Below are positions 1 to 9,748 of a DNA stretch of 18,182 bases, one piece after another. Position 1 is the stretch's first letter; each line of letters starts with the position of its first letter. This stretch comes from Amoebophrya sp. AT5.2. Taxonomy: Eukaryota > Sar > Dinophyceae > Syndiniales > Amoebophryaceae. The notes under the pieces were generated by a model, which saw only the letters and a list, made by a program, of their open reading frames with translations, did not search any database and was not told where the DNA came from. Location of the stretch: positions 1 through 18,182 of the forward strand of contig RXOD01004803.1 in the NCBI GenBank assembly GCA_005223375.1, read 5' to 3'. The position numbers and the translations under genes are program-made.

Positions 1-1468
1 CCGCTGACTCTTCGCGAGCAGGATCTTCATTTCCCACGCGGCCACTTGCCGCATCACCTTTATTCTTTTCCTCGACGAGCATTTGCTGGTGTACGTCAAC
101 ATTGCCTGCCACCACAGGTTTGTTCAGGAGCACGGCCGTCGTCGGAGTGGCCGCTTTTCGTGGCAACAACTGGAATTGCTTCCCCGCATTCGCTACCTGG
201 TTTGAGGCTGACAGCTGTGGCTGCACGAACGCGTTCGCGGTCAGAAGTGTCTGTCGCAGCAGAGCGCCTGGCGGCCTGCTGGTTGCGCTTGTCGTGAGGG
301 GCTGAAACGCTGTTGTTTGGAGCAGCTTTGGTGCCTGCAACGGTTCCACCGCGAGTCTTGCGCCCCGCGGGGAAAAGTTGTTTCGCGCCGCAAGTGACGC
401 AGGGGTATTCCCACTCGTCGCGGGAGCTCCCACGGCGACGAGAGTCGCGGCGGGAGCCGTCGGTGAATTAGCGCCTCCTGCTGGTGTCGCCGACGCGCCA
501 CCTCCGGCGCCCTTGCTGGTCGTGCTCGTTGCGGCAGCCGACGTTGAGCCACTAGGAGAGGCAGAAACAGCACCTGCACCTGCGTCCTGCTCTCCGTCGG
601 ACGCTATTGTTGTGGTGGTGCCTTCATTCACGCCGGCTCCGGCGTGCCCCGCCGTAGACGAACTAGTCGCCCGAGCGGCGCTTGCCTGCTGCTGCACTAC
701 GGGAGAAGAGACGGCCGCCAGCTTCTTTTTCCAAGCTTCGAACCCGCTAACCTCCCATGCCGACGGACGCGTCGTCGGACCGCCGCCGGAGAGCACGGTC
801 TTGGTCTTGAAGTCCAGCTTATTATCCCACTCTGGACGTTTCATGTTCATCCCAGGCAGCTGGGCACGGCTGCCGCCTCCAGCTCCGGCTGCGGTGGTGA
901 TTAAAGGGCGACCACCCGAGGGACCGTGGAGTCCGGGCTGCAGTGCTGGGCGTTGCTGTCCGGTGGTAGAACGCCGCGCATTATCGGCAGACGATGCTGC
1001 TGCACCTCCTCCCCCCGCTGCTGTTGTTGCACTTAGAGCGGCAGCAGTGCGACAAGAAGACTTCTGCTCAGCGCTCCCCGATGACGTTTTTTGGTTGGGG
1101 GACGCGGAAGGCGAAGGCGAGGCGACAGCTATTACTGACGGCTCCGCGACATGGTTAGCTCGACAGGACGAGGCGGTCGCTCGTGCGGAAGTTCTCGCGC
1201 TAACGACATGTCGACTACGCCGCCGGCTCTGTTCACGCTGCCCGCTCTTGCCGCTGGCGCCAGACCTGGGGGTGGGAGACGCTTTTCCATCGAAAAAATT
1301 TGATTGTATGCCAAGGAAGTAGGAGACCGTAAAGGGGTTGCAATCGTATGGCTTGGTGACGACGCGTTAGTTTCTTCTATTTGCAGCTGTGGCTTCACGA
1401 TTATACTTCTATTTTACCTGGGCGGAATCAATTGCGTCATGAGTGCGAGTATTTCCGGACACTGCCAT
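1..1468 (-). CDS. Low-complexity hypothetical protein, 5' part, runs off the left edge
   Basis: Unrecognised protein; at least 467 residues are visible and the C-terminus lies beyond position 1. Proposed first exon is 1468-1418 (17 codons from an ATG, residues MAVSGNTRTHDAIDSAQ). A 66-nt intron follows (GTAAAA donor at 1417, ACTAAC branch-like site, AAG acceptor at 1352). Exon 2 runs from 1351 to 1 without a stop, and both splice boundaries are phase 0. The start of exon 2 (PYDCNPFTVSYFLGIQS) and an island at about residues 187-215 (RPEWDNK, then PSAWEVSGFEAWKKK) are richer in aromatic and charged residues. The rest is Ala/Ser/Thr/Gly-rich and probably disordered. The frame is hidden because it has no end in the window; the opposite-strand frame at 378-1322 is its shadow. 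It could instead be a downstream part of the gene at 1731-2627. I am confident of the long frame, less so of the first exon. Confidence 0.7.
1352..1417 (-). other. Predicted 66-nt GT-AG intron of the left-edge gene
   Basis: On the minus strand the boundary is CAG|GTAAAA at the donor and CACCAAG|CCA at the acceptor. A perfect ACTAAC branch-like motif lies just upstream of the acceptor. Both sides are phase 0. The intron contains an in-frame TAA, so it must be removed if the first exon is real. Confidence 0.55.
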
Positions 1469-1730
1469 CGCCGATTAGCCAAAGCCTACAAACGTAAAAC
1501 TCGCTACGGAAAGAACATTCCTGCACGTCGTACACGGTAAGGACGTAGAGAAGAAGTAACACGAAGGGGCGAAAGCGGTAGTTCACGGCACGGACATCAA
1601 AGAAGGACGAGTCGAAAGAATCAGATGATTAGATCGTTTGTCCCTGTTCACACGGAATTATTAAAGTCACTTCGAATTGCGACCGCCGGGTATTGCTTTT
1701 TATTAATTTAAAATTTTTTGTGCTATGCAG

Positions 1731-2627
1731 TCAGCGGCAGGGGCGAATGAAGTTAGAGACGAGCCAGATCTGCACGAAAATCAAATACCCCTCTATGTCG
1801 CCTGCCACGCCGTCCTTCGAGGCTCCAGTGGGTGATCCTGTGAACGATTTTCCGCCTCCGCCGCCCTCCGCAGCATCTTGCGCCGCAGTGTTGCTGCCTG
1901 TGCTCCGGGTAGGTTCTAGTGTTGGTCGACTACTTCTGTTCCCGTTCCCGGCCCCCGTCGCATTCTTTTCCACTACCGCTTGCCGGAACGGGTTGCGTCG
2001 ATGGCTTGTCCCCAAAGACACGCCTCGTCGTGCGCTCGTCAAGGGCTCAATATTTTCTTTCTCCACCGCCGCATTTGCGAGCGGCACCCCAGCTGAAGCT
2101 CCTGGAATGAGGGTTGCTGGTGGAGGTGAGGGCATGTTTATCGTCCCGCGCGACGATAATCCCCGCGGCGACCGCTGCCGGAAGTTGCCGATGGGCGACA
2201 TGAAGTTGCTCTTTCGCCTCGGCGGGGTGCTGCATCGTGGGTTCGGTTGCTGATGATTTGATGAGCCCCGGTTCGCTGGAACAAACCCGCTCCCGCCAGC
2301 GCCACGCGGGGAGCCCAGTGCGCTCGTCGGAACCGTCTTCGATTGATGAATCTGCACCACCGGGAAGGGCCGCTTTGGGATGTGGTGTTGAGTAGACGAG
2401 TGAGTTTGTTGACTCGAAGTCGAACCTGTTGAAGAAGTGCTGGAGCGCGCTACTCCTGTCTGGGCGTCTTCTTGCCTCTTCAAGTCCGGAGACGCAGAGG
2501 CAGATGGAGATGACAACGAAGCTCTAGGAACAGCAACATCCGCGGCCAGGATCTTGACAGCATGATCTGCCCGTAGCACCTGTTCCTCGCGCAGGCCGCA
2601 CGGCGCGATGCCGACATGGTCCGCCAT
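1731..2627 (-). CDS. Ser/Pro/Gly-rich probably disordered protein
   Basis: Open frame of 298 residues starting at a real ATG in a good eukaryotic context (AGAAGATGGCG). I recognise no family. The first 35 residues (MADHVGIAPCGLREEQVLRA onward) look the most ordered. The remainder is Ser/Pro/Gly/Arg-rich with many SP and TP pairs and basic patches (PPRRKS, SARRG, SHRRNPFRQ), consistent with a disordered phosphoprotein. Near the middle the sequence VEKENIEPLTSARRG contains a KEN-box-like motif followed by Pro. The last 20 residues turn hydrophobic (GYLIFVQIWLVSNFI). This may be intron read-through, because GTATTTG at about 1785 looks like a donor and TCTCTAAC like a branch point; the true 3' end is therefore uncertain. 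The gene lies about 260 nt upstream of the left-edge gene on the same strand. Confidence 0.6.
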   Translation of the reverse strand: MADHVGIAPCGLREEQVLRADHAVKILAADVAVPRASLSSPSASASPDLKRQEDAQTGVARSSTSSTGSTSSQQTHSSTQHHIPKRPFPVVQIHQSKTVPTSALGSPRGAGGSGFVPANRGSSNHQQPNPRCSTPPRRKSNFMSPIGNFRQRSPRGLSSRGTINMPSPPPATLIPGASAGVPLANAAVEKENIEPLTSARRGVSLGTSHRRNPFRQAVVEKNATGAGNGNRSSRPTLEPTRSTGSNTAAQDAAEGGGGGKSFTGSPTGASKDGVAGDIEGYLIFVQIWLVSNFIRPCR

Positions 2628-3786
2628 CTTCTGAATCTGATCTCTTTTTCAAGATATACAAGACCAATAAAAGCGCTCTCGCTAACGCTATTGCACATTT
2701 ATTTTCATCCTTTTGCAAGCACAGAATGGGTGATACGCAAAACGTAAGCTGTTCTTTCCGTTTGTTCCATGACGCGCTGCATTTTGAGAAGACCTTGCTT
2801 TGTAGAGTAAGTACGTAGAGTGGCGGCCTCTTTGGTATTTAAATTTATCGAAAAGAACGCCCAAACTTTTCGCGACGAATGCACGAATAGACCATGATTG
2901 CACGTGGACGACACATGAACACAAACGTAACAGCCTCGCGCAAGTCCTGCGAGCATCGCTCGAGAGAGGACCCAAACTTCCGGCTTTTTCTTCATTGTCA
3001 TCGACTAGTAGCCCACGTCGTGGTAGTATTGTCGTGGCGCCGACGGTTTGCGTTTTGGTTTTTCTCTTTCTCGGTTCGAGCAAGGGGTGGCCCGCACGAA
3101 TCTCCGAAAATTTCTTTGCTCTTCTCATACGTTTTCAGCCTCCCAGCTGCAAGGCAGCAAGGGTCGGACTCACTGTTCGGAAGATGTAGTAAGGGAGTCT
3201 TAGCTTCAAGGGCCGCAATGGGGATGGTCGTCGCCGCGCCCGCGGATTGGGTAAAATTAAAAAGGTAGAGGTATGCTTGTCACAAATTGGTTTTGGTCGC
3301 ACAAACTGCGAAGTGGTTGCAGAGGATTTTTGCCCTGTGTTCCTGCCGCACGGGCGCGCGCGCCAGAACGAGGACTAGCGGAAAATGCTCTACTTTACCA
3401 GCATCGTGTTTGAATTTCACCCTCCGCCTCCTCCTCACATAGGTTCTACCCGTTGTTCTTTTGCCGAGGAATGTGTGTGTCGTGTCTTCTATGCGATGCT
3501 ATAGTTAGTAGGAAAAATTGGAATCGTTGCAACCTCCTAGCATCGAAAATCTCTATGGGTCTTGAAGGCTTCATGCTAAAGTACATTCACAAAAGGATGC
3601 GGGACAGCCACACGCCATGTTGACTTGCAACAATTCATTTACATTGCAGCTGCAACCTTTTCTGTGGCTAGACTCTGTTCACAGACACCGGTATTCAGCA
3701 TCAGACACGAAAACCCACGCGCAACAACCCGCGCCCGGCGCTCACAAGTGAACTTCCTGCCTCCGCCCGAAGACGAAAGCGACCAA
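2628..3786. other. Intergenic stretch without a convincing gene
   Basis: No frame here shows family similarity or splice-consistent exons that I can defend. A 146-residue minus frame at 2688-3128 begins at an ATG and is basic and Cys-rich, but it overlaps a plus frame of similar length and looks fortuitous. On the plus strand an ATG at 3218 opens a short frame (MGMVVAAPADWVKLKR) followed by GT-rich donor candidates. Around 3320-3365 there is a short coding-like stretch (EDFCPVFLPHGRARQNED), so a small-exon plus-strand gene is possible. The left part should hold the upstream sequence of the gene at 1731-2627, and the right end the 3' flank of the DGAT2 gene. Confidence 0.4.
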
Positions 3787-6679
3787 TCACTGGATTTCCA
3801 TGGTTTTCGCTTTTACGCGCAGTGATTGCGCTTTTTTGTGTTGGCTGAGCAGCCCGCCCCGCGATTTGTTTTCTTCCAGTTCCGCGAGCCTGTCCCGCTT
3901 CTCCTGTTCGTAAACTGCGCTCCAGTCTTCGTAGATTCGCTTTAGCTCCCTCACGTACAGCTGGTGGTAGCGGTCGATCTCGTCCTGCGTCGGATTCTCC
4001 ACCTTCGGGCACACGATCGGGTTTCCCACCACGCTGTGCACGGGGGTGCGAAATGGGAAAATCCCATAGTTGCACCCGCACACTTTGTGCAGCAACCCGC
4101 CGGTCAACGCGCGCCCGACGATCAGGGGCAGCGCGAAGCCCATTAGCTTCTGCGCCTTGTCCTGCGCGCGCTTCTTCCATCCCGTGAGTTCCACGTTGCC
4201 GAACAAATCCGTCTCGCCGAATGAGTACACCGGAACCAGCGAAGCGCCGTTCTTTATCGCGTACTTCACGAAACCCTTGCGGCTGCCGAGGATCTGCCAA
4301 GAATCAAAGAACGACGGACGATTGATTCTTTTTGTAGAAAGGAAGCTTCTAAAGCTGTGAATCTCTTCACAAGACGCAAACGAGCAAAAATCAACACTGT
4401 TATAGATGCCAATGACAATGGATACTAAAGTATAGTAAATTTGTTATTCGCGATCGCTCGGTACCAGCACGTTGCTGCCCACGGTGCTTTCCAGCGATTC
4501 CCTGGCGCCTCCGGGCACCAGCGCCACTGATTTGCCGCGCTGCAGGTTGTTGCAGATGGACTCCGCGGAAACGTCCTGCAGGCCCAGCGCGAGCAGGAAG
4601 TCCCGCCAGAACGGGATCCGGAAGTTCACTTTCATCGTGAGCAGCCGTACGTCGACGCCTGGGAACAGGACGTCGAAGCCCGTCGCGAAGGTGGAGAAGT
4701 TCAATAACGCGCCCACGGACAGCACGCCGTGCGGGTGGTACCCGAACATGTACACCTTGTCGGGGTCCAGCCTCCGGGTGCGCGTCAGCTTCACCGGAAA
4801 GTACATCGCAGCGTGCCGGTACACACGCCGCCGCCGCATGGAGGGACAGAACCGGTCGAACCTGCGGGGGTGCCGGATCATGGTGTAGACTTCGCGCAAA
4901 GTGAGGAAAAAAAGCCGCAGGGAGGTGGAAAATGTGTCGAGGAAAATGCGAACGAAGTAAACCGTCCAGGCGATGTGGGTGGACGAAGAAAATCTTCCGG
5001 GTTTGGATTCATCGCCGGAACAATCGGGGGTGTCTGGAGGAGATCGAGTGGGGCTCTTTGCCGCGGGTGACTGTGGGGAAGCGGTGCCGGACGAGGGAGC
5101 TCTCCTGGAAGCGATTCGGCCGGATGATGTTCGCCGGCTCATTCTCAATCCCTGTCCGGCGACCGGAGCCTCAATTATTTCTTCACCGTCGTTGGCGTTG
5201 TCATGATCTGTATTGCAGGCACCGCTGCTGAAGCTAATGTCTGAATTCGCCGCCGTACTTGTCGCCGGGGACGCTGTCGTCGAAGATTTGCTTTTTACCG
5301 CGGCCACCGCAGTTTTTCCTGTTTCTTCGTTCCCCGTCGATTTGGCATTTTCACAATGCTGCGCCTGCAGCTCTGACGAAGATTTCAGCTTTGCAAGCTG
5401 ATCAGCAGGGTCTCGACAGACGTCTACCTCGTCATCCCGCGAGAGTATCGTGTACTCCGAAAACTCGTCCGTAGAGTCGACGTCCGATCCCGTCGGCGAG
5501 CCCGTGACCCGCGAATTTTTTTTTTTTTTTCGATTTTCGGTGAACGCGATTTTCGGCGCCTCCTCAGCCGCCGTCTTTTCAAATCGCCCGCAACTGGCCC
5601 CCGAGTCGAAGCACAGAAACCACGTCACGTACAAGACGTACAGGGTGCGGATGGGGGCAATCTCGTACCCGTAAACCGTAAAATAAGATCCGGGCCCGAA
5701 GATCCTGTATTAATTAGTAGTCATGCTCAGGTCCGTGTTTTGACGCTTATGAAAGCGCTCTATTGTTTTTGCTGCCTTTCGCGCTCCACAACGTTCTTGT
5801 ATCAGTATCTATCGATCCCTATCGTAGTCCTATTATATATAATACAAAATCCATCACACTACAAATCCTGCAGAAAAAGAAACATCAAGCCTCCTTCTTT
5901 CATTACCTCGCGTCCGCGCAGAATAGGCACCACAGGCTGAAGAATCCGATCAGGTTCAGGGCGGTGATGAAGAACAGCAGGATTGCACGTATTTGCAGGC
6001 GGTCAAGCGACGCCCACTGCCCGATCTTGCCCGGGTACAAGAGCACCGCCAGGTAGCCCTGCACGAGCACCGTTGCGAGGGAGCCAACCAGCCCAAACAG
6101 GCTGCTGAAAATGTCGTACGCCACGACGGAACTCAGCAGAATGAAGAAGTACAGAATCCGCTTCTTCAGCGTCGCGTGGGATTCGCGCTTGCGGAACGTG
6201 GCGGCGAGGGTGCGGACCTCCGCACTACAGCTGGGATCGCCCTGGTACTTTCGCGGCAGCCGGTCTTGCCCGTCCTCCTCCAACCGGCCGGAAAGACCAA
6301 CTGCTTCCTCGGAAAAATCTCGAAGGGCGTAAGATTCATCGACCGCTCCCGCTGGGGCATCTGTTCCGGTTGAAAACATTTTCTCAGAAACTCCTGGCCC
6401 CTCGGCACTAGCGACATCCTCAGCCAAATTGTGAGGCGAGGTGGGGAACCCCTCCTGCAATTCCTCGTTTCTGCTGCTCTCGTCCATTATAAATGCGTCC
6501 GGCGCCGACTGGTGCAGCGACAAACCGACGCCGATCTGGTCGTAGTCCTCCCCGTTCGCCGAAACGGGCGTGATCGTCTTCCTAATGCGCCTCTGTACCG
6601 CCAAGTCAGCCTGTAGCTATGGAGGCTGGAGGAACTCTGTGTCTGGTGCGACCGGCCAATAGCAAAACTCCGGTCGCAT
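3787..6679 (-). CDS. Four-TM plus DGAT2-type diacylglycerol O-acyltransferase
   Basis: DGAT2 (DAGAT) enzymes acylate diacylglycerol with acyl-CoA to make triacylglycerol in the ER membrane and on lipid droplets. Model: exons 6679-6653, 6610-5907, 5704-4465 and 4293-3787; 825 residues. Seen: about four hydrophobic segments (residues 161-186, 187-201, 217-240, 259-276), a Ser/Asp/Thr-rich linker (about 280-485), a membrane segment (488-517), then the catalytic domain with YHPHG (566-570), PGGARE (641-646), RKGFVKYA (662-669), VPVYSFGE (677-684) and an ending like PTQDEIDRYHQLYVREL. Exon 3 to 4 splicing reproduces the family spacing between PGG and RKGF exactly, with no gap. The N-terminal membrane module and linker are not part of ordinary DGAT2, which is roughly 350-400 residues, so this is an extended or fused architecture. 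Exons 2-4 are well supported; exon 1 is tentative, and the first in-frame ATG inside exon 2 is at 6487. Substrate could also be monoacylglycerol or wax alcohol. Confidence 0.88.
4294..4464 (-). other. 171-nt GT-AG intron in the DGAT2 domain
   Basis: Donor CTG|GTACCG and acceptor TTGGCAG|ATC, phase 0. Joining the exons gives ESLESTVGSNVLILGSRKGF, which keeps the family spacing between the PGG motif and RKGF. The unspliced frame meets a stop about 20 nt into the intron. Confidence 0.9.
5705..5906 (-). other. 202-nt GT-AG intron joining the TM module to the DGAT2 frame
   Basis: Donor GCGAG|GTAATG and acceptor TACTAATTAATACAG|GATC; the TACTAAT just before the acceptor is a branch-like site. Phase 2 on both sides (AG+G gives Arg). 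The join gives CLFCADAR-IFGPGSYFTVYG. The exon downstream has no ATG between the in-frame TAA and the coding stretch, which supports splicing here rather than a separate gene start. Confidence 0.8.
6611..6652 (-). other. Possible 42-nt intron near the DGAT2 gene start
   Basis: Donor CCG|GTCGCA and acceptor AGCTACAG|GCT, phase 0. It removes an in-frame TAG and links an ATG at 6679 to the clearly coding exon beginning ADLAVQRRIRK. The GTCGCA donor is weak, so another upstream exon could be used instead. Confidence 0.4.
6647..6678. repeat. 9-bp inverted repeat at the proposed DGAT2 gene start
   Basis: The arms tgcgaccgg (6647-6655) and ccggtcgca (6670-6678) are perfect complements separated by 14 nt. 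The structure overlaps the proposed start codon and first donor site. Confidence 0.8.
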
Positions 6680-7102
6680 CTTCTCGACGGCCGTTCGTCA
6701 AAACGGCCGTTCGTCTTCGTCGTGGTGAACTGCAACTGGATGAAATAAGTTAGTAGCAACTGCTCTACATGTAAGTCACGATGTGCTTGGCCACATACCG
6801 TAAGGAATCATAAAACTACAATGTTATCTCGTGTTCGTCGCGGTCGCGGCGTGAGCCTACGTACAGGGCTTGGGGGGGGCCGCATTTCTTTTCAACAGTG
6901 GTCTGCCATTGATTTTAATTTCCATCGCTGAAGGCCTCTGCGACATTAACGACTCCCAGAAACACACATCAAAGAAAGAACAATGGACCGACTCATGTGT
7001 TGCTGAAACTCAGAATCGACATCGAATCTCAGCAAGGGCGGTTGTATCATCTGTAGTACTTCCTCGCAAGCCAAACACAACCACAAGCAAGTCCGCGAGG
7101 GA
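6680..7102. promoter_or_regulatory. Upstream region shared by two divergent genes
   Basis: The DGAT2 gene reads leftward from about 6679 and the plus-strand gene reads rightward from 7103, so both promoters should lie in these roughly 420 bases. I see no TATA box or other core element I would trust. The stretch holds a run of eight G (6872-6879) and a short plus frame (6870-7106) with no coding character. Confidence 0.35.
6687..6715. repeat. 13-bp direct repeat upstream of the DGAT2 gene
   Basis: acggccgttcgtc occurs at 6687-6699 and again at 6703-6715, three bases apart, just upstream of the proposed start. It could be a duplication or a tandem protein-binding site. Confidence 0.85.
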
Positions 7103-9074
7103 ATGAGCGAGCAGCCGGAGGAGACGCCGCTCGTCTATCAGCTCGTAGCTTCGTTTCGATGAAAATTGATTCGACAGAAAGCAGAACGTCAGTTAGTTTT
7201 TCTCTTTGTTCATCTTCGATTTATCTTTTAAATACTCCACGTCCAACAGCACAGTGCTGAGTCTCCAGCGCCGCGGGGACCCGATTCACTGTTCAACCAC
7301 TCCTCCGTGTCGACGATGTTCTCCCCTGATTTCCGCCTGCTTCAAATCAACTTCTCAATAGTGATGTACAAAATCAGTACGTCCACCCTTTCGACGCCGA
7401 CCTGGCCCCTGGAGGCGCTCTACCGGATCATTCGCTTAGTTAGATGTAGCACGTAGAATGAATAGCAGCTATCGATCACGGATCCTCCTCTATCCACTCA
7501 TACCCATGTAACATCATATGCATTGTGATAGTGATTAGTGATGAAACAAATAAAAATATAATAGATTCCTGCTCACATGAATTTTCTTCGTAGACGTAGG
7601 TATATTATGGTAGCTACGCTTCTGTATTGGAACTGCCCTTCACGGCTTGAACGCAGCGCCAGACTGCTGCCTGCTTCCACGTTCGGGAGTCATTGCGTTT
7701 CGAGTTTTTCAAAAATTTGTTCCTTCATTTTCATTTTTCCCGGATCCAAGTCGACACGCTTAGGGGCAGGAGCAGGCGAAGACAGAGGCGTCTCAAGAAA
7801 CCGTCGTGTACAACCGGCTGTCCAGCCCTGTGCCTGACTTCTCTCTTTCACGGTCGGGATACCTGCAGCGAGCTGCACCGGGGGCGCCTTGGGCAAAGCA
7901 GAACCGCGGCCGCTAGTACATGTACAAGTACCAATCTACGTACTGTATACTCGCTATAATGAATCAATTTCAATAGTTAGAGCTATTGGAAAGAGCAGGC
8001 GCCTCCGTTTAAGCAAGGGCGACGAGTAACACAGCAGCTGACTCGCAGCAGACAGAGCCGTGCAAATGTGAAGCGTACTGTGGTCTGCAGCATTTTCTTA
8101 TAAAACACTGATGTATATACTGAATCTACACTGTACAGAGACGCGATTGTATAGACCGAAGAGCCAAAGCGCTCGAGCATACGGTTACGACACGCCGCAA
8201 AAGCGAAAAAATTAACAATGGCGGTAAGACTTTGACGTGGCCCCGCCCCACAATCAACAGCAACAATATACCGTAGTGCTAGTGCACTAAAACGCACGGA
8301 CGCCTCGCTAAGTCTGGTTCTGAATCTGGTCTTCACTCTTGTACTACTCGTGCACATCCCGAAGGAAGCCGCCGCGTCTGGCAGTTACCAATACCAATTC
8401 GCCTTCGCATCCGCCTACGACGTCAAGAACATCGAAGAAAAAGCGCATCGGAAAATGATCGACGTCATTGCATGACTCATGCTCAATTCTACTCGGTGTG
8501 AAACAAGAACTCAAATTCCTACCTCTGAAATTGAAGTGATGTGAAAATAGAAACAATCTTCTTAGAAGACTTCGCGCGACAGGCACAATGGTATGGCGAG
8601 CTGTTTGTGGCCAACCGACGTTCCCCGTCCGCCCCCGTTGTGAGTGACCGCCCGCTAAAGTTACCATACCCTGTCCCATGCCGCAAACAGGAAATACAGC
8701 AACAGATGGACTGCTGTTGCTCGGGTAACCACTAGTAATCACGATCACCAGTATAGACAAAGTAAAAGTAATGCGTCCATCCTGCTAAAACTGCACGCAG
8801 CAGCAGCATAACTCGCATGCCGTCCACCCTGCTGCCTTTGTTTGAGTGCAGTAGTGGTGGTGGTGGAAAATAAATGAAAATATGATGAGAAGTGATCTGC
8901 AGGAAAGCCCCGCCGAATAGACAAAACGCACCCGAAGAGTGTCGAAAAGTTATCTATCTACTTCTCCGTTCTGGTATTCTGCCACTATACCATTTGACAT
9001 CGACATGCCAGTGCTTCCGGGTGCCGCTAGCAACACCATCGGATGCTGCCAACGACACGACCCGGCCAGGCTAG
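7103..9074 (+). CDS. Tentative nine-exon gene for an unrecognised protein, about 340 aa
   Basis: Model with consistent phases: 7103-7144, 7250-7438, 7764-7915, 7983-8074, 8155-8223, 8261-8463, 8583-8724, 8903-8973, 9012-9074; 1023 nt, 340 residues plus stop. Best-supported exons by codon use and acceptor/donor context are 1 (MSEQPEETPLVYQL), 2 (MFSPDFRLLQINFSIVMYK), 3 (ETVVYNRLSSPVPDFSLS), 6 and 7 (AQWYGELFVANRRSPSAP), and 8-9 (FSVL-CFRVPLATPSDAAND). Exon 5 could be skipped without breaking phase, the exon 6 to 7 junction is a guess, and exon 3 has alternative donors. A hydrophobic segment at about residues 198-214 (SLVLNLVFTLVLLVHI) suggests one membrane span. I recognise no family. Two separate small genes are a fair alternative. 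The minus frames overlapping 7983-8760 are treated as shadows. Confidence 0.45.
8224..8260 (+). other. Predicted 37-nt GT-AG intron
   Basis: A strong GTAAGA donor at 8224 and an ATCAACAG acceptor ending at 8260, both phase 1. It is only as secure as the small exon at 8155-8223 that precedes it. Confidence 0.35.
8974..9011 (+). other. Predicted 38-nt GT-AG intron
   Basis: Donor CTG|GTATTC and acceptor CATGCCAG|TGC, phase 0 on both sides, with TTTGAC as a possible branch site. Coding-like sequence lies on both flanks, and the upstream frame meets a stop inside the intron. Confidence 0.5.
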
Positions 9075-9748
9075 TATAGGGTGGAAAATCGTCTCATATT
9101 GTCTTTATCGGTAGAGGCTGGTAGGAAAGTGCCGGCACAGGCCGCTCAGCGCCCATGCGGCAGCCACACTAGCACTCGGAAAACGTAACTTGCTGACTGC
9201 CGGACGAAAGTTGAAATAAACAAGTAGATGAATGGACGCCCACACCCTCTATACCTCGAGTTCTTGAAAACGAGTATAAATACGCTCGCCGCGCTTCCGG
9301 GCGATTAGGATATCGAACGCCGAAGAACTACTGGATCGATACGTCTCTATTACTGTCCCCCTTCTATCTTTCTATGTATTGGATCATCTCCCGCTTTTCG
9401 TAGTTCAACAGCTCGCCCGATCCCGATTATCGAAAGCTGTAGCCGGTCTGGCTTCTATCTTCCTGCTCAGGACCTATTTTCTATTAGCACATACCAGAGC
9501 GAAACGAGTACCTATTTTATCGCCAACAACATCGTAAAAACAAATAAAAAATTGATCTTGCTTCTGGTATGCCGGAAAGCTCGCTCTCGTTCTTTAAAGC
9601 CCATCTTAAGTCCAACTTAAAAAAATTTCAGTATAGATCGGTCTCTCTTCTTTCTTTTCTTCGATCATCAGCGTGCAGTGAGTAGTTAAAACTGTGCCAG
9701 AAATTCAAAATTCGAGGGCTACGAGATTATGATGAGCAACCCCGTACC
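9075..9748. other. Intergenic stretch between convergent genes
   Basis: The plus-strand gene ends at 9074 and the minus-strand gene ends at 9749, so this should hold two 3' flanks. An AATAAA lies on the plus strand at 9215-9220, about 140 nt past the stop, and a TATAAATA sequence at about 9274. Neither can be assigned a role from sequence alone. I see no tRNA, snRNA or other RNA gene, and no coding exon that I can defend. Confidence 0.4.

Noticed and set aside
378..1322. 314-codon plus-strand frame, Ala/Val/Pro-rich
   Set aside because: It starts at a non-ATG codon and lies antisense to a longer minus frame that has an upstream splice-compatible exon and runs off the edge. Its composition is what the complement of an Ala/Ser/Gly-rich gene gives.
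2688..3128. 146-codon basic minus frame starting at ATG
   Set aside because: Overlaps several plus frames of similar length, has no family signal and no clear splice partners; kept only as a note in the intergenic entry.
3701..4300. 199-codon minus frame over the DGAT2 last exon
   Set aside because: Out of frame with the conserved DGAT2 motifs; Arg/Gly-rich shadow.
6655..6661. ggccaatag upstream of the DGAT2 gene resembling the element terminus tatgacggccaatagaac
   Set aside because: Only about nine bases match and no second terminus or target duplication is present, so it is not evidence of a second element copy.
7983..8357. 124-codon Cys-rich minus frame
   Set aside because: Overlaps plus exons with better codon character; no recognisable pattern of paired cysteines.
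8344..8760. 138-codon minus frame
   Set aside because: The plus strand over the same bases reads as better coding sequence with matched splice phases, so I treat this as a shadow. It remains possible if plus transcription is absent.
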